Source: Candidatus Thiothrix anitrata
GTDB lineage: Bacteria > Pseudomonadota > Gammaproteobacteria > Thiotrichales > Thiotrichaceae
DNA length: 64,000 nucleotides
NCBI RefSeq assembly: GCF_017901155.1
Contig: NZ_CP072800.1
Location: forward strand, 1,887,283 to 1,951,282
Direction: 5' to 3'
Positions within the stretch are counted from its first letter, which is position 1. Every line of letters starts with the position of its first letter. Shown piece by piece: positions 28,246 through 38,607 of this stretch. The notes beneath the pieces are model-generated. The model was not told where the DNA came from, made no database searches, and saw only the letters and a list, made by a program, of their open reading frames with translations. Position numbers and translations under genes: made by a program.

Positions 28246-28248
28246 CAC

Positions 28249-30555
28249 ATGGCAGAAGAATTCGTCACCATCGAAATTAACGACCAGCCGGTTCAGGCTC
28301 GCAAAGGTGCGATGCTGATTGAAGTGGCTGATAATAATGGAATTTCCATTCCACGTTTTTGTTACCACAAAAAGCTCTCGATTGCTGCCAATTGCCGCAT
28401 GTGCTTGGTGGAAATGGAAAAATCGTGGAAACCGGTTCCCGCTTGCGCCACGCCCGTGAATGCAGGCATGAAATTCTGGACGCGCTCCGACAAAGCCAAA
28501 AACGCGCAGAAAGGCATTATGGAATTCTTGCTGATCAATCATCCGTTGGATTGCCCGATTTGCGATCAGGGTGGCGAATGCGAATTGCAGGATGTGTCGG
28601 TCGGTTACGGCAGCAATAAATCGCAATACGCCGAAATCAAGCGCGTGGTGCAAGACAAAGACATTGGCTCGTTGATCGAAACCGAAATGACCCGCTGCAT
28701 TCAATGCACCCGCTGTGTGCGTTTCGGTGATGAAATCGCCGGGATGCGCGAAATGGGCGGGGTAGGGCGCGGTGATCGGCTCGAAATTGGCACGTATATT
28801 GAGAAATCGCTCAAATCTGAACTCTCCGGCAATGTGATTGACCTCTGCCCTGTGGGTGCGCTGACCGCGAAACCGTCACGCTACAAAGCACGGGCGTGGG
28901 AAATGGTGGCGCATGATGCGATTGCCCCGCACGATTCGGTGGGTTCACACCTTCAAGTTCACACCTTCCGCAAGGAAGTGGTGCGGGCAGTGCCGTGCGA
29001 AAATGACGCGATAAACGAATGCTGGATTTCCGACCGTGACCGTTTCAGCTATCAAGGCATTGCCAGTGCTGACCGTATTACCAAGCCAATGCTCAAGCGT
29101 GACGGGCATTGGTATGAAGTGAGCTGGCAACAGGCGTTAGATGCGACCGCAGAAATTTTACGAGCGGCTGATCCAGCACGCACCGGTGCATTGGCAAGCG
29201 CAACTTCTACCGTGGAAGAGTTGTATTTGTTCCAGCGTTTAATGCGCGGTTTGAATATTCGCAATATTGATCACCGTGTACGCCAGACTGATTTCAGTGA
29301 CCAAAGTGCTGCGCCGCTTTGCCCTTCCTTGGGAATGCCTATCGCGCAATTGGAACAACAAAATGCGGTATTTTTGATTGGTTCTAATGTGCGCCAAGAG
29401 CAGCCGTTACTGAATCACCGCATCCGTAAAGCGGCTTTGAAAGGCTCGGCGGTGATGGCGTTGAATCCGCGAGCCTTCGATTTCAATTACGATGTGGCGC
29501 AACAGGCGGTTGCTCCGGCAGATATGCTGCAAACTTTACAAGCGATGGCGAATGACCCTGATAATCCGGTGATGGCAACGCTAAAACAGGCAGAACACGC
29601 GACGGTATTGCTGGGCAATGTCGCCGTTCAGCATCCCGATTTTGCGGCGTTACGCGGCTTGGCTTTCACGATTGCTGAACGAACGGGCGCAACCTTTGGC
29701 TATTTGGCTGAAAGTGCTAATAGCGTGGGTGCGTGGGTAGCAGGTGTTGTGCCGCACCGTTTATCGGCGGGACGTGAACTCAAACAAGCGGGTGTGCCGG
29801 TTGGAGAGTTCCTCAGTGAAAATACCCGCACGTTTGTATTGCTGAATACTGAGTTGGCAGATTTCGCGAATCCGCAACAAGCAATGAAAGCGTTGAGTGC
29901 AGCGGAAAACGTGATTGTGATTGCGCCGTTTGCGGATGATACAACCCGCAAATACGCGACAGTGTTACTGCCGGGTTCGACGTTTGCCGAAACTTCCGGC
30001 ACGTTCATTAATGCAGCGGGACAGTGGCAAAGCTTTAAGGGTGCGACTGTGCCACCGGGCGAGGCGCGACCTACTTGGAAAGTGCTGAGGGTGTTGGGTA
30101 ATACGGCGGGTGTGCCTGAATTTGACTGGGTTGCCACCGAAGAAATTGTTGCCGAGTTGCACCTTGAATTGGATGGCGTAGAGGTTTGTAACAACCGTTA
30201 TGCTGGCACTGTGGGTAGAGACGCAAAATCTTGCGTCTCTACGGCGGCAGATGGGGCGTTTCAGCGTATTGGTGACGTAGAAATGTACCGCGTTGATCCG
30301 CTAGTACGCCGTGCGAAAGCCTTGCAAGCCATGATTCCTCCGGCGGCGGTACAGTTGAATCCGCAAGATGCGGCGAATATGGGTGTTGCGGCTGGTGATA
30401 CGCTTAAAGTCTCGCAAGGTGCGGTGACGATCACGCTGCCAGCACAACTGGACGCAGGTATTCCAGCAGGTTGCGCCGGTTTGCAGTCGGGCATTGAAGT
30501 ATCCAACGTGTTGGGCGCGGCCTTCGGTGCGCTCCAAATAGCAAAGGCAGGTTAG
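28249..30555 (+). CDS. nuoG: NADH-quinone oxidoreductase subunit G
   Basis: This 768-aa 75-kDa subunit carries several Fe-S clusters. The N-terminal ferredoxin part has [10 protein letters not shown]; then come [18 protein letters not shown] and [16 protein letters not shown], followed by the molybdopterin-oxidoreductase-like domain without cofactor. Near residues 655-665 the coding sequence contains a perfect 12-bp-stem palindrome that adds the residues [10 protein letters not shown] in frame. Apart from that, length and motifs are ordinary. It lies 3 bp after nuoF. Confidence 0.95.
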   Translation: MAEEFVTIEINDQPVQARKGAMLIEVADNNGISIPRFCYHKKLSIAANCRMCLVEMEKSWKPVPACATPVNAGMKFWTRSDKAKNAQKGIMEFLLINHPLDCPICDQGGECELQDVSVGYGSNKSQYAEIKRVVQDKDIGSLIETEMTRCIQCTRCVRFGDEIAGMREMGGVGRGDRLEIGTYIEKSLKSELSGNVIDLCPVGALTAKPSRYKARAWEMVAHDAIAPHDSVGSHLQVHTFRKEVVRAVPCENDAINECWISDRDRFSYQGIASADRITKPMLKRDGHWYEVSWQQALDATAEILRAADPARTGALASATSTVEELYLFQRLMRGLNIRNIDHRVRQTDFSDQSAAPLCPSLGMPIAQLEQQNAVFLIGSNVRQEQPLLNHRIRKAALKGSAVMALNPRAFDFNYDVAQQAVAPADMLQTLQAMANDPDNPVMATLKQAEHATVLLGNVAVQHPDFAALRGLAFTIAERTGATFGYLAESANSVGAWVAGVVPHRLSAGRELKQAGVPVGEFLSENTRTFVLLNTELADFANPQQAMKALSAAENVIVIAPFADDTTRKYATVLLPGSTFAETSGTFINAAGQWQSFKGATVPPGEARPTWKVLRVLGNTAGVPEFDWVATEEIVAELHLELDGVEVCNNRYAGTVGRDAKSCVSTAADGAFQRIGDVEMYRVDPLVRRAKALQAMIPPAAVQLNPQDAANMGVAAGDTLKVSQGAVTITLPAQLDAGIPAGCAGLQSGIEVSNVLGAAFGALQIAKAG
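30215..30242. repeat. Perfect palindrome inserted in frame within nuoG
   Basis: GTAGAGACGCAA (30215-30226) and TTGCGTCTCTAC (30231-30242) are perfect 12-bp arms around AATC. The sequence resembles the GTAGAGACG-type dispersed palindromes known in cyanobacterial and some other genomes. It encodes [10 protein letters not shown] between YAGTV and AADGAFQ without breaking the frame. It is followed by coding sequence and not a T-run, so it is not a terminator. Confidence 0.8.
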
Positions 30556-30562
30556 GAGAATG

Positions 30563-31630
30563 ATGGAAATACTCGCAAATTTCTTCGGTGCATTCCTTCC
30601 TGAGTGGATGGTGACGCTGCTAATCATTTTGATCAAAGTGGTGGCAATTGTGTTGCCGCTGATCCTATTAGTGGCTTACGCGACTTACGCAGAACGCAAA
30701 ATCATCGGTTTCATGCAGGTGCGTGTGGGACCGAATCGGGTTGGGTTTAAAGGCTTGTTGCAGCCGTTTGCGGATATGTTCAAGCTGATTTTTAAGGAAA
30801 TAGTGATTCCTGAAAAATCCAACCGTTTTCTGTTTTTGATCGCACCCTTGTTGGCAATGGGGCCTGCATTTGCGGCTTGGGCGGTGATTCCGTTCAGTGA
30901 CGGCATGGTGTTGGCGGATGTGAATGCGGGATTGTTGTTCCTGTTGGCACTGACTTCCTTGGGAATTTACGGGGTCATTATTGCGGGTTGGGCATCGAAT
31001 TCTAAGTATGCGCAACTGAGTGCAATGCGTCTTGGGGCGCAAATGGTGTCGTATGAAATTGCAATGGGGTTTGCGTTGGTCGGGGTGCTGATGGCATCCG
31101 GCAGTTTGAATCTCGGCGACATTGTGCGGGCGCAATCCGGTAGCATTTTTAGCTGGTTTGTGTGGCCTTTGTTTGGCTTGTTCGTGGTGTATTTTATTTC
31201 GGGTGTGGCGGAAACCAATCGTGCGCCGTTTGACGTGGCAGAAGGCGAGTCCGAGATCGTGGCGGGTTTCCATGTGGAATATTCCGGTATGGCGTTCTCG
31301 ATTTTCTTCCTCGCAGAATACGCGAATATGTGGCTGATTGCTGCACTGACTTCGTTGATGTTCTTGGGTGGGTGGTTGTCGCCGTTCCAAGGGCTGACTT
31401 TCTTAACGGATATGCCGGTATTGGGCTGGGTGTTTGGCGATGGTATCCATTGGTTACTGTTGAAAGCCTCGTTCTTCATGCTGCTGTTCTTTTGGTTTCG
31501 CGCCACGTTCCCGCGTTACCGTTATGACCAAATCATGCGCTTGGGGTGGAAAATTCTGATCCCGATAACCTTGGTGTGGATTTTTGCGGAAGGGCTGGCG
31601 ATCGCGCTGGGCTGGAAACCGTGGCTGTAA
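30563..31630 (+). CDS. nuoH: NADH-quinone oxidoreductase subunit H
   Basis: This 355-aa membrane subunit links the quinone site to the proton channels, with eight or so helices. The conserved loops are [40 protein letters not shown] and [17 protein letters not shown]. Two adjacent ATGs (30560 and 30563) follow AGGAG; the second has the better spacing. It lies 7 bp after nuoG. Confidence 0.95.
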   Translation: MEILANFFGAFLPEWMVTLLIILIKVVAIVLPLILLVAYATYAERKIIGFMQVRVGPNRVGFKGLLQPFADMFKLIFKEIVIPEKSNRFLFLIAPLLAMGPAFAAWAVIPFSDGMVLADVNAGLLFLLALTSLGIYGVIIAGWASNSKYAQLSAMRLGAQMVSYEIAMGFALVGVLMASGSLNLGDIVRAQSGSIFSWFVWPLFGLFVVYFISGVAETNRAPFDVAEGESEIVAGFHVEYSGMAFSIFFLAEYANMWLIAALTSLMFLGGWLSPFQGLTFLTDMPVLGWVFGDGIHWLLLKASFFMLLFFWFRATFPRYRYDQIMRLGWKILIPITLVWIFAEGLAIALGWKPWL

Positions 31631-31640
31631 GGAGACTGAT

Positions 31641-32132
31641 ATGAGTTTCAACTGGAAACATTATTTCAAGACGTTCAGCCTGAAAGAATTGATGCAGGGC
31701 ATGGGCGTGACGGGGAAGTATTTCTTCGAGCGTAAGATCACGATTCAGTACCCGGAAGAGAAAACGCCGATTTCCAACCGTTTTCGCGGGCATCACGCGC
31801 TGCGGCGTTACCCGAACGGCGAGGAGCGTTGCATTGCCTGCAAATTGTGCGAAGCGGTTTGCCCCGCGCTGGCAATCACGATTGATTTGGAAGAACGCCC
31901 GGATGGTACACGCCGTACCACGCGCTATGACATTGATATGTTTAAGTGCATTTACTGCGGCTTCTGTGAAGAAGCCTGCCCGGTGGATGCGATTGTGGAA
32001 ACCAATATTTTCGAGTATCACTTTGAAAATCGTGGTGAAAACATTCAAACCAAAGACAAATTGCTGGCAATCGGTGACAAGCACGAAGCTGAGATTGCCA
32101 AGATGAAAGCCGCTGATGCGCCGTACCGTTAA
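31641..32132 (+). CDS. nuoI: NADH-quinone oxidoreductase subunit I
   Basis: This 163-aa ferredoxin-like subunit has two 4Fe-4S clusters (N6a/N6b) ligated by [12 protein letters not shown] and [15 protein letters not shown] 31641 with AAGGAG 7 nt upstream gives the usual [12 protein letters not shown] start. A start at 31584 would overlap nuoH and is unlikely. Confidence 0.96.
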   Translation: MSFNWKHYFKTFSLKELMQGMGVTGKYFFERKITIQYPEEKTPISNRFRGHHALRRYPNGEERCIACKLCEAVCPALAITIDLEERPDGTRRTTRYDIDMFKCIYCGFCEEACPVDAIVETNIFEYHFENRGENIQTKDKLLAIGDKHEAEIAKMKAADAPYR

Positions 32133-32141
32133 GGGGATGAC

Positions 32142-32741
32142 ATGACATTTGAGCAGATTATCTTTTACCTGTTTTCCGCTGTATTACTGGCAGCGGCAGT
32201 GGGGATGGTGACGGTACGCAGCCCGGTGTATGCGGCGTTGTGCCTGATTTTGAGCTTTTTCACCAGTGCTGCATTGTGGTTGCTGTTGGAAGCGGAATTC
32301 CTCGGCTTGGTACTGGTATTGGTGTACGTCGGGGCGGTAATGGTGCTGTTCCTGTTCGTGATTATGATGCTGGACTTGAACCTTGATCCGGTGAAAGAGG
32401 GGTTGGTGAAATACGCGCCTGCTGGATTTTTAGTGGCGGCAGTGATTGCGGTGGAAATGATTATGGTGCTGCAAAGTGCGCCGTTTCAGATTGCGACACC
32501 ATTGAACCCGCCTCCAGCGAATAATACCGAAGCCTTGGGTTTAATTTTATACACTGATTATGTTTATCCGTTTGAAATTGCAGCGGTAATTTTGTTGGTG
32601 GCAATTATTGCGGCGATTACTTTGACGCTGCGCCGCCGCCCGGATTCGCGTAAACAAGACATTAGCCAACAGGTGCAGGTGAAGCGGGCAGACCGTGTAC
32701 GTCTGGTGAAGATGAAAGCCGAAACCAAGGAGCAAGCATGA
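32142..32741 (+). CDS. nuoJ: NADH-quinone oxidoreductase subunit J
   Basis: This 199-aa membrane subunit has five helices; [20 protein letters not shown] carries the pi-bulge helix that changes conformation during coupling. A charged C-terminal tail (about 40 residues, Arg/Lys/Gln-rich) extends beyond the last helix. It overlaps nuoK by 4 bp (ATGA). Confidence 0.94.
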   Translation: MTFEQIIFYLFSAVLLAAAVGMVTVRSPVYAALCLILSFFTSAALWLLLEAEFLGLVLVLVYVGAVMVLFLFVIMMLDLNLDPVKEGLVKYAPAGFLVAAVIAVEMIMVLQSAPFQIATPLNPPPANNTEALGLILYTDYVYPFEIAAVILLVAIIAAITLTLRRRPDSRKQDISQQVQVKRADRVRLVKMKAETKEQA

Positions 32742-33043
32742 TCCCTTTGTCGCATTTCCTGATTGTGGCGGCGTTGCTGTTTGCTATCAGCATAGCAGGC
32801 ATGATTATCAACCGTAAGAACGTGCTGATCTTGTTGATGTGCATCGAGATGATGTTGCTGGCGGTGAACCTGAATTTTATCGCGTTTTCCCATTATTTGG
32901 GGGATATGGCAGGGCAGGTGTTCGTGTTCTTTATCCTCACGGTGGCGGCGGCGGAAGCGGCGATTGGCTTGGCGATTTTGGTGGTTTTGTTCCGTAATCG
33001 GCGCACGATCAATGTTGAACAACTTGATGCGATGAAGGGGTAA
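32738..33043 (+). CDS. nuoK: NADH-quinone oxidoreductase subunit K
   Basis: This 101-aa subunit of three helices has the conserved membrane glutamates in [15 protein letters not shown] and [18 protein letters not shown]. Length matches the family exactly. Overlaps with nuoJ and close spacing with nuoL indicate translational coupling. Confidence 0.96.
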   Translation: MIPLSHFLIVAALLFAISIAGMIINRKNVLILLMCIEMMLLAVNLNFIAFSHYLGDMAGQVFVFFILTVAAAEAAIGLAILVVLFRNRRTINVEQLDAMKG

Positions 33044-33046
33044 GTG

Positions 33047-35032
33047 ATGGAAGCGATTTATCTGGCTATTCCGCTTGCACCGTTGTTCGGAGCGATTGTT
33101 GCGGGATTATTCGGGAAGAAGATTGGGCGTGCAGGGGCACACTGGGTTACGATTTTGGGCGTGGCGGTGGCGTTTTTGCTGTCGGTTTACGTTGCCTATG
33201 ATGTGATGGGCAATGGTAATAGCTATAACGGTACGGTGTATACTTGGGCTGAAATTGGCAAAATCCGCTTTGAAGTGGGGTTTATGCTGGATAATCTCAG
33301 TACCATGATGATGCTGGTGGTGACGTTCGTGTCGTTGATGGTGCATATTTACACCATTGGTTATATGCACGATGACCCCGGTTATCAGCGTTTCTTCAGT
33401 TACATCTCCTTATTTACCTTCTCAATGCTGATGCTGGTGATGAGCAACAACTTTTTGCAGTTGTTCTTTGGCTGGGAAGCGGTCGGTTTGGTGTCGTATT
33501 TGTTGATTGGTTTTTGGTATAAAAAAGACACTGCGATTTACGCGAATATGAAGGCGTTTTTGGTGAATCGGGTGGGGGATTTTGGGTTTTTGTTAGGGAT
33601 TGCTGCCATTGTGGTGTCCTATGAGACATTGAGTTACTCGCAGTTGTTTGATTCACTGTATATTAAACCGCATCCTCTGGAAGTGGTGGATGGGGTATAT
33701 TGGGATTTATGGACTTTCATTGCTATTTGTTTGTTCATTGGGGCAATGGGTAAGTCAGCGCAAGTGCCTTTGCATGTGTGGCTGCCTGATTCGATGGAAG
33801 GCCCAACGCCAATCTCGGCACTGATTCACGCCGCGACGATGGTAACCGCAGGGATTTTTATGGTGGCGCGGATGTCACCGGTGTTTGAATTGTCTGATAC
33901 GGCGTTAAACCTGATTTTAATCGTGGGTGCAACCACGGCTTTTTTCATGGGTTTGATTGGTATTGTGCAAAACGATATTAAGCGTGTGGTGGCTTATTCT
34001 ACCTTGTCGCAATTGGGTTATATGACGGTTGCGTTAGGTGCTTCGGCTTATTCTGCCGGGGTGTTCCATTTGATGACGCACGCCTTCTTTAAGGCATTAT
34101 TATTCTTGGCGGCAGGTTCGGTGATTATCGCGATGCACCATGAGCAGGACATTCGTAAGATGGGTGGTCTGAAAAAATATATGCCGATTACGTATTGGAC
34201 TGCCTTGATTGGCTCCTTGGCCTTGATTGGCTTCCCCGGCTTTTCTGGCTTCTTCTCGAAAGATCTGATTATTGAATCCGTGCGCCATTCTGAATTATGG
34301 GCATCGGGGTATGCCTATACCTTGGTGTTGTTAGGTGTGTTTGTCACCGCATTTTATAGCTTCCGTATGTTCTTCTTGGTATTCCATGGGGAGGAGCGCA
34401 TGGATAATCACACCATGCATCATTTGCACGAGTCACCTTGGGTAGTGACGGTGCCGTTGATATTGTTGGCGATTCCATCTGTATTTGCGGGATATTTGTT
34501 GGATCCGATGGTGGTTGGCAGTTTCTTCCAAAATGAGATTTATGTTAATGATTCTGCACACGTTTTTGATCCAGGAGCGAAAGATTCGATTTCCATGCAC
34601 CTTGGAATAGAAACCATTAGTGCGAATTATCATGGTATCGGGGGCTTCATTTTGCATGGGTTAATGATGCCGCCGTTTTGGTTAGCAATGTCTGGCTTAG
34701 GTTTGGCTTGGTACATCTATCTGAAAAACAATACACTGGCGGTATGGACGTATGACAAGTTCCGTTGGTTGCATACATTGTTGGATCGTAAGTATTATTT
34801 GGATGATTTTAATCAAAAGATTTTTGCGAAGGGTTCACTGCATCTTGGGAATGCGTTGTGGACGTTTGGTGAGCGTTTCTTGATTGACGGTTTGATTGTC
34901 AATGGTTCGGCACGTGTCGTGCAGTGGGTATCCGGTGTCGCCCGCCATCTTCAGACGGGGTATTTATACCATTACGCTTTTTCAATGATCGTTGGTTTGT
35001 TACTGATGATTACTTGGTTGTTGTTTTTTTAG
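33047..35032 (+). CDS. nuoL: NADH-quinone oxidoreductase subunit L
   Basis: This 661-aa antiporter-like proton channel has about 16 helices and the long lateral helix at the C-terminus. Motifs are GWEAVGLVSYLLIGFWY, KSAQVPLHVWLPDSMEGPTP, HAATMVTAGIFMVAR and FPGFSGFFSKD. ATG 33047 is preferred over GTG 33044. Codon use turns somewhat less GC-rich in nuoL-N than in nuoA-I. Confidence 0.95.
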   Translation: MEAIYLAIPLAPLFGAIVAGLFGKKIGRAGAHWVTILGVAVAFLLSVYVAYDVMGNGNSYNGTVYTWAEIGKIRFEVGFMLDNLSTMMMLVVTFVSLMVHIYTIGYMHDDPGYQRFFSYISLFTFSMLMLVMSNNFLQLFFGWEAVGLVSYLLIGFWYKKDTAIYANMKAFLVNRVGDFGFLLGIAAIVVSYETLSYSQLFDSLYIKPHPLEVVDGVYWDLWTFIAICLFIGAMGKSAQVPLHVWLPDSMEGPTPISALIHAATMVTAGIFMVARMSPVFELSDTALNLILIVGATTAFFMGLIGIVQNDIKRVVAYSTLSQLGYMTVALGASAYSAGVFHLMTHAFFKALLFLAAGSVIIAMHHEQDIRKMGGLKKYMPITYWTALIGSLALIGFPGFSGFFSKDLIIESVRHSELWASGYAYTLVLLGVFVTAFYSFRMFFLVFHGEERMDNHTMHHLHESPWVVTVPLILLAIPSVFAGYLLDPMVVGSFFQNEIYVNDSAHVFDPGAKDSISMHLGIETISANYHGIGGFILHGLMMPPFWLAMSGLGLAWYIYLKNNTLAVWTYDKFRWLHTLLDRKYYLDDFNQKIFAKGSLHLGNALWTFGERFLIDGLIVNGSARVVQWVSGVARHLQTGYLYHYAFSMIVGLLLMITWLLFF

Positions 35033-35059
35033 CCCCTAGGACATTACTTGGAAATACAC

Positions 35060-36685
35060 ATGTTTGATTTGCCAATACTGAGTTTTCTGATTTGGCTGCC
35101 CATTGTGGGTGGTTTAGGGGTATTGATTGTGGGCGACCGTTTTGGTGCTAAACAATTTGCCTTGGGTATTGCGTTAATGACGTTTTTACTGAGTTTGCCG
35201 CTGTATATTGGGTTTAATACGACCTATGCGGGAATGCAATTTGTTGAAAAATACCTGTGGACCGATACGTTTAATATTTATTACCACTTGGGCGTTGATG
35301 GTCTGTCGATGCCTTTGATTCTGTTGAATACCTTTATCACGGTGTTGGTGGTCATTGCAGGTTGGGAGGTTATCAAATATCGCATTTCGCAATACATGGC
35401 GGCGTTTTTGATGATGGCGGGTATCGTCAACGGGGTGTTTGCCGCGCTGGATGCGATGTTGTTTTATATTTTGTTTGAAGCGATGTTAATTCCACTGTTT
35501 CTAATCATCGGGATTTGGGGTGGCGCACGGCGGGTTTACGCGACTATTAAATTCTTCTTGTATACCTTCTTTGGATCGGTATTTTTGCTGATTAGTTTGA
35601 TTTATTTGTATCAGTTAGGGGCGTCGACGGAAGGGTATCAGGCCAGTTTTGCGATTGCTGATTTGTACCGTTTGCCGGTTGACCGCACTGCGCAAATATT
35701 GATTTTCCTGTCATTCCTGCTGGCATTTGGGGTGAAAGTTCCAATGTGGCCGGTACACACTTGGTTGCCGGATGCGCACGTTGAGGCTCCGACCGGAGGC
35801 TCGGTTATTTTGGCGGCGATTACCCTGAAAGTTGGTGGATATGCATTTTTGCGTTTGGCTATGCCAATTACTCCGGATGCGGCATCACAGCTTGATTGGT
35901 TAGTGCTCACTATGTCGCTAACTGCGGTAGTTTATATTGGGTTTGTTGCTTTAGTGCAGCAGGATATGAAGAAATTGGTGGCGTATTCGTCTATTGCACA
36001 CATGGGTTTTGTGACTTTAGGTTTCTTTATCATCTACTCCATTTCAGGCGCGGTTCAAGGCGAGAATCTTGAATTGATGAACACACAGGGTATTCATGGA
36101 TTGATGGCAGCGGACAAATTGGACAGCGTGATTTTGGGAATTCAGGGTGCGATGGTGCAGATGATTTCTCACGGCTTTATTTCCGCAGCGATGTTCCTGT
36201 GCATTGGGGTGTTGTATGACCGGATGCATACCCGTGATATTAATGCTTATGGAGGGGTGGTGAATCGGATGCCGCAGTTTGCCGCATTATTTGTGTTGTT
36301 TGCGATGGCGAACACCGGTCTGCCAGGAACATCAGGTTTTGTGGGTGAGTTCATGGTGATTTTGGCAAGTTTTAAAGCGAGTCCATGGATTGCGGTGTTA
36401 GCAGCGACAACTTTGATTGTAGGGGCTGCGTATACTTTGTGGTTAGTGAAGCGGGTGATTTTCGGTGAAATTCGTCATGGTGAAGTGGCGGAATTGCACG
36501 ATGTTAACCAGCGTGAATTTGTCATGCTTGCCTTGTTGGCAGGTGCGGTATTGCTGTTAGGTTTGTGGCCTCAGCCTTTGACCGATGTAATGGATGCATC
36601 AATTAGAGAATTAATTCCACAAATTTTGCAAAGCAAGATTAGTGGTTGCTTGGGAATGAGCGTGGAGGCTTGTAAAATCTTATGA
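35060..36685 (+). CDS. nuoM: NADH-quinone oxidoreductase subunit M
   Basis: This 541-aa antiporter-like subunit has the channel glutamate in FYILFEAMLIPLFLIIGIWG, the lysine motif FGVKVPMWPVHTWLPDAHVEAP and SSIAHMGFVTLG. ATG 35060 with GGA 8 nt upstream is preferred; an in-frame TTG at 35048 would add four residues. The stop overlaps nuoN by 4 bp. Confidence 0.95.
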   Translation: MFDLPILSFLIWLPIVGGLGVLIVGDRFGAKQFALGIALMTFLLSLPLYIGFNTTYAGMQFVEKYLWTDTFNIYYHLGVDGLSMPLILLNTFITVLVVIAGWEVIKYRISQYMAAFLMMAGIVNGVFAALDAMLFYILFEAMLIPLFLIIGIWGGARRVYATIKFFLYTFFGSVFLLISLIYLYQLGASTEGYQASFAIADLYRLPVDRTAQILIFLSFLLAFGVKVPMWPVHTWLPDAHVEAPTGGSVILAAITLKVGGYAFLRLAMPITPDAASQLDWLVLTMSLTAVVYIGFVALVQQDMKKLVAYSSIAHMGFVTLGFFIIYSISGAVQGENLELMNTQGIHGLMAADKLDSVILGIQGAMVQMISHGFISAAMFLCIGVLYDRMHTRDINAYGGVVNRMPQFAALFVLFAMANTGLPGTSGFVGEFMVILASFKASPWIAVLAATTLIVGAAYTLWLVKRVIFGEIRHGEVAELHDVNQREFVMLALLAGAVLLLGLWPQPLTDVMDASIRELIPQILQSKISGCLGMSVEACKIL

Positions 36686-38115
36686 TGAATATTGCCATTG
36701 CTACCCCGGAAATCTTTTTATTGAGCACCATCTGCTTGATTATGTTGCTCGACTTGTTCTTACGTGAAGATTGTCGCACGGTAACTTATTTGTTGTCGAT
36801 TGTGGCGTTGCTGGCGACTGCCTTGTTGGTTTATAGCACGATGGACGGTCAGAAAATTATTGGTTTGAATGATACCTATGTGCGCGATGATTTGAGCGGT
36901 ATTTTGAAAATTAGTATGTTGTTATTGACGGCAGTGGTCTTTGTATATGCCCGCAAATATTTGCTGGATAACAAGTTGTGGGTCAGTGAGTTTTTTCTAT
37001 TAGGATTGTTTGCCGTATTAGGCATGATGATTATGGCATCGGCAAATCATTTGCTGGTGGTGTATCTCGGCTTGGAGCTATTGGCGTTATCCATGTATGC
37101 GTTGGTCGCATTAAATCGTGATAGCGGGCGCGGTTCTGAAGCGGCCATGAAGTATTTTGTGTTGGGTGCAGTGGCTTCGGGTTTGTTGTTGTATGGCATT
37201 TCCATGCTCTATGGTTTAAGTGGCAAGTTGGATATTACTGGGGTGGCTACTTACGTAGCAGCACAAAATGTCATGGAAAATATCCCATTGCTGTTTGCTT
37301 TGGTATTCGTGGTGGCGGGTATTGCGTTTAAGTTTGGTGCTGTGCCTTTCCATATGTGGGTTCCAGACGTTTATCAGGGTGCGCCAACGGCGGTGACATT
37401 GTTTTTGGGAAGTGTGCCAAAAATTGCAGCATTGGCAATGTTATTCAGGGTCTTGGCAGAAGCTAATGCGGCGGCGCAGCCGGGATGGGGGCAAATGCTA
37501 TTGGTGTTTGGCTTGGTGTCGGTGTTACTCGGCAATGTGGTGGCGATTGCACAATTCAGCGTAAAACGCATGTTGGCGTATTCCACAATTGCGCATATGG
37601 GTTTCATTTTAATGGGGACTATTTCTGGTGAACAGGGCTATTCCGCCGCACTGTTCTACACCATTACTTATGCTTTGACTACGGCGGGTGGCTTTGCTGT
37701 TTTGATTTTGCTGGGGCGTGCAGGTTTTGAAGCTGAAACCTTGGATGATCTTAAGGGTTTGAATGAGCGTAATCCTTGGTACGCGTTGTTGATGTTGCTG
37801 TTCTTATTTTCTATGGCGGGCATTCCACCTACTGTGGGCTTTTACGCAAAATTGTCGATTATCCAATCGGTTATGCAGGCGGGATATTTGTGGCCTGCGG
37901 TATTCATGGTGGTAGTGTCGGTGATTGGTGCGTTTTACTACCTGCGTGCTATCAAAATGATGTATTTTGATAAGCCCGATGATGATTCGCCGATTAAGGC
38001 AGAACTTGATTTTAATGTGCTGGTTAGCGTAAACGGTGCGCTAATGTTGGTACTGGGTTTTTTCCCCGGCTTCCTAATGGGTGTATGCTCTTTGGCTATA
38101 GGCGCGAGTTTATGA
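36682..38115 (+). CDS. nuoN: NADH-quinone oxidoreductase subunit N
   Basis: This 477-aa third antiporter-like subunit has LGLELLALSMYALVAL with the membrane glutamate, FKFGAVPFHMWVPDVYQGAPT and STIAHMGFILMG. It is the last complex I gene and shares an ATGA overlap with the DUF2818 gene, so that gene is in the same operon. Confidence 0.95.
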   Translation: MMNIAIATPEIFLLSTICLIMLLDLFLREDCRTVTYLLSIVALLATALLVYSTMDGQKIIGLNDTYVRDDLSGILKISMLLLTAVVFVYARKYLLDNKLWVSEFFLLGLFAVLGMMIMASANHLLVVYLGLELLALSMYALVALNRDSGRGSEAAMKYFVLGAVASGLLLYGISMLYGLSGKLDITGVATYVAAQNVMENIPLLFALVFVVAGIAFKFGAVPFHMWVPDVYQGAPTAVTLFLGSVPKIAALAMLFRVLAEANAAAQPGWGQMLLVFGLVSVLLGNVVAIAQFSVKRMLAYSTIAHMGFILMGTISGEQGYSAALFYTITYALTTAGGFAVLILLGRAGFEAETLDDLKGLNERNPWYALLMLLFLFSMAGIPPTVGFYAKLSIIQSVMQAGYLWPAVFMVVVSVIGAFYYLRAIKMMYFDKPDDDSPIKAELDFNVLVSVNGALMLVLGFFPGFLMGVCSLAIGASL

Positions 38116-38399
38116 GTACAGTACAGTGGGTTTTTTTGGTTGTGGCCTTCGTTTTGGCTAATTTGCCTTGGTTAAGTCAAAGTTGTTTTTTAGTGTTGCG
38201 CTGTGAGCGTAAGTCACCTTGGTTGCGTCTCTTAGAGTGGTTCGTCTTGTACTTTATTGTTGGTGGGTTGGCAATTGCTTTAGAACACCAAGTGACGGGA
38301 GGGGCTGTCCATGCTCAGGATTGGGAGTTTTATGCTGTAACACTGTCGCTATTCATGGTATTCGCCTTTCCTGGCTTCATTTTCCGTCATGTGCGCTAA
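38112..38399 (+). CDS. DUF2818 family membrane protein, end of the nuo operon
   Basis: This 95-aa protein has three predicted membrane helices (STVQWVFLVVAFVLANLPW, LEWFVLYFIVGGLAIAL, FYAVTLSLFMVFAFPGF) and a short charged end. It matches DUF2818, a family found almost only downstream of nuoN in beta- and gammaproteobacteria. ATG 38112 overlaps the nuoN stop; a longer frame from 38085 is an artefact of that overlap. A role as a complex I accessory or assembly factor is suggested by context alone. Confidence 0.8.
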   Translation: MSTVQWVFLVVAFVLANLPWLSQSCFLVLRCERKSPWLRLLEWFVLYFIVGGLAIALEHQVTGGAVHAQDWEFYAVTLSLFMVFAFPGFIFRHVR

Positions 38400-38464
38400 T
38401 TTTGTTTATTGCTAATAATATACTTGCAAGCGTCAGTAAATCTCTCTATAGTTCACACCTCTGA

Positions 38465-38541
38465 TGCGGGGTGGAGCAGTCTGGCAGCTCGTCGGGCTCA
38501 TAACCCGAAGGTCGCAGGTTCAAATCCTGCCCCCGCTACCA
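38465..38541 (+). tRNA. Initiator tRNA-fMet (anticodon CAT)
   Basis: This 77-nt gene includes the CCA. The anticodon stem TCGGG/CCCGA, with its three G-C pairs next to loop CTCATAA, and the unpaired 1:72 position (T/T) mark it as initiator rather than elongator. It corresponds to metY of E. coli, which also precedes rimP-nusA-infB. Confidence 0.95.
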
Positions 38542-38546
38542 AATAT

Positions 38547-38573
38547 AAAAAGCCCCTATACGGGGCTTTTTTA
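38547..38573 (+). terminator. Rho-independent terminator after tRNA-fMet
   Basis: AAAAGCCCC and GGGGCTTTT pair around TATAC, with a T-run ending TTTTTTATT. It starts 6 nt after the tRNA end and 35 bp before rimP. Partial read-through would let the tRNA promoter feed the rimP-nusA-infB operon, as reported for metY in E. coli. Confidence 0.88.
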
Positions 38574-38607
38574 TTATCTGCCCATTCGAGATGGCGATAG
38601 GATCGTA

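Noticed and set aside
30215-30242. Hairpin in nuoG as a terminator
   Set aside because: No T-run follows and the reading frame continues to the normal NuoG end.
38464-38607. Extended RimP start within the tRNA-fMet gene
   Set aside because: It would translate a tRNA gene and its terminator; ATG 38608 has a ribosome binding site and the family N-terminus.
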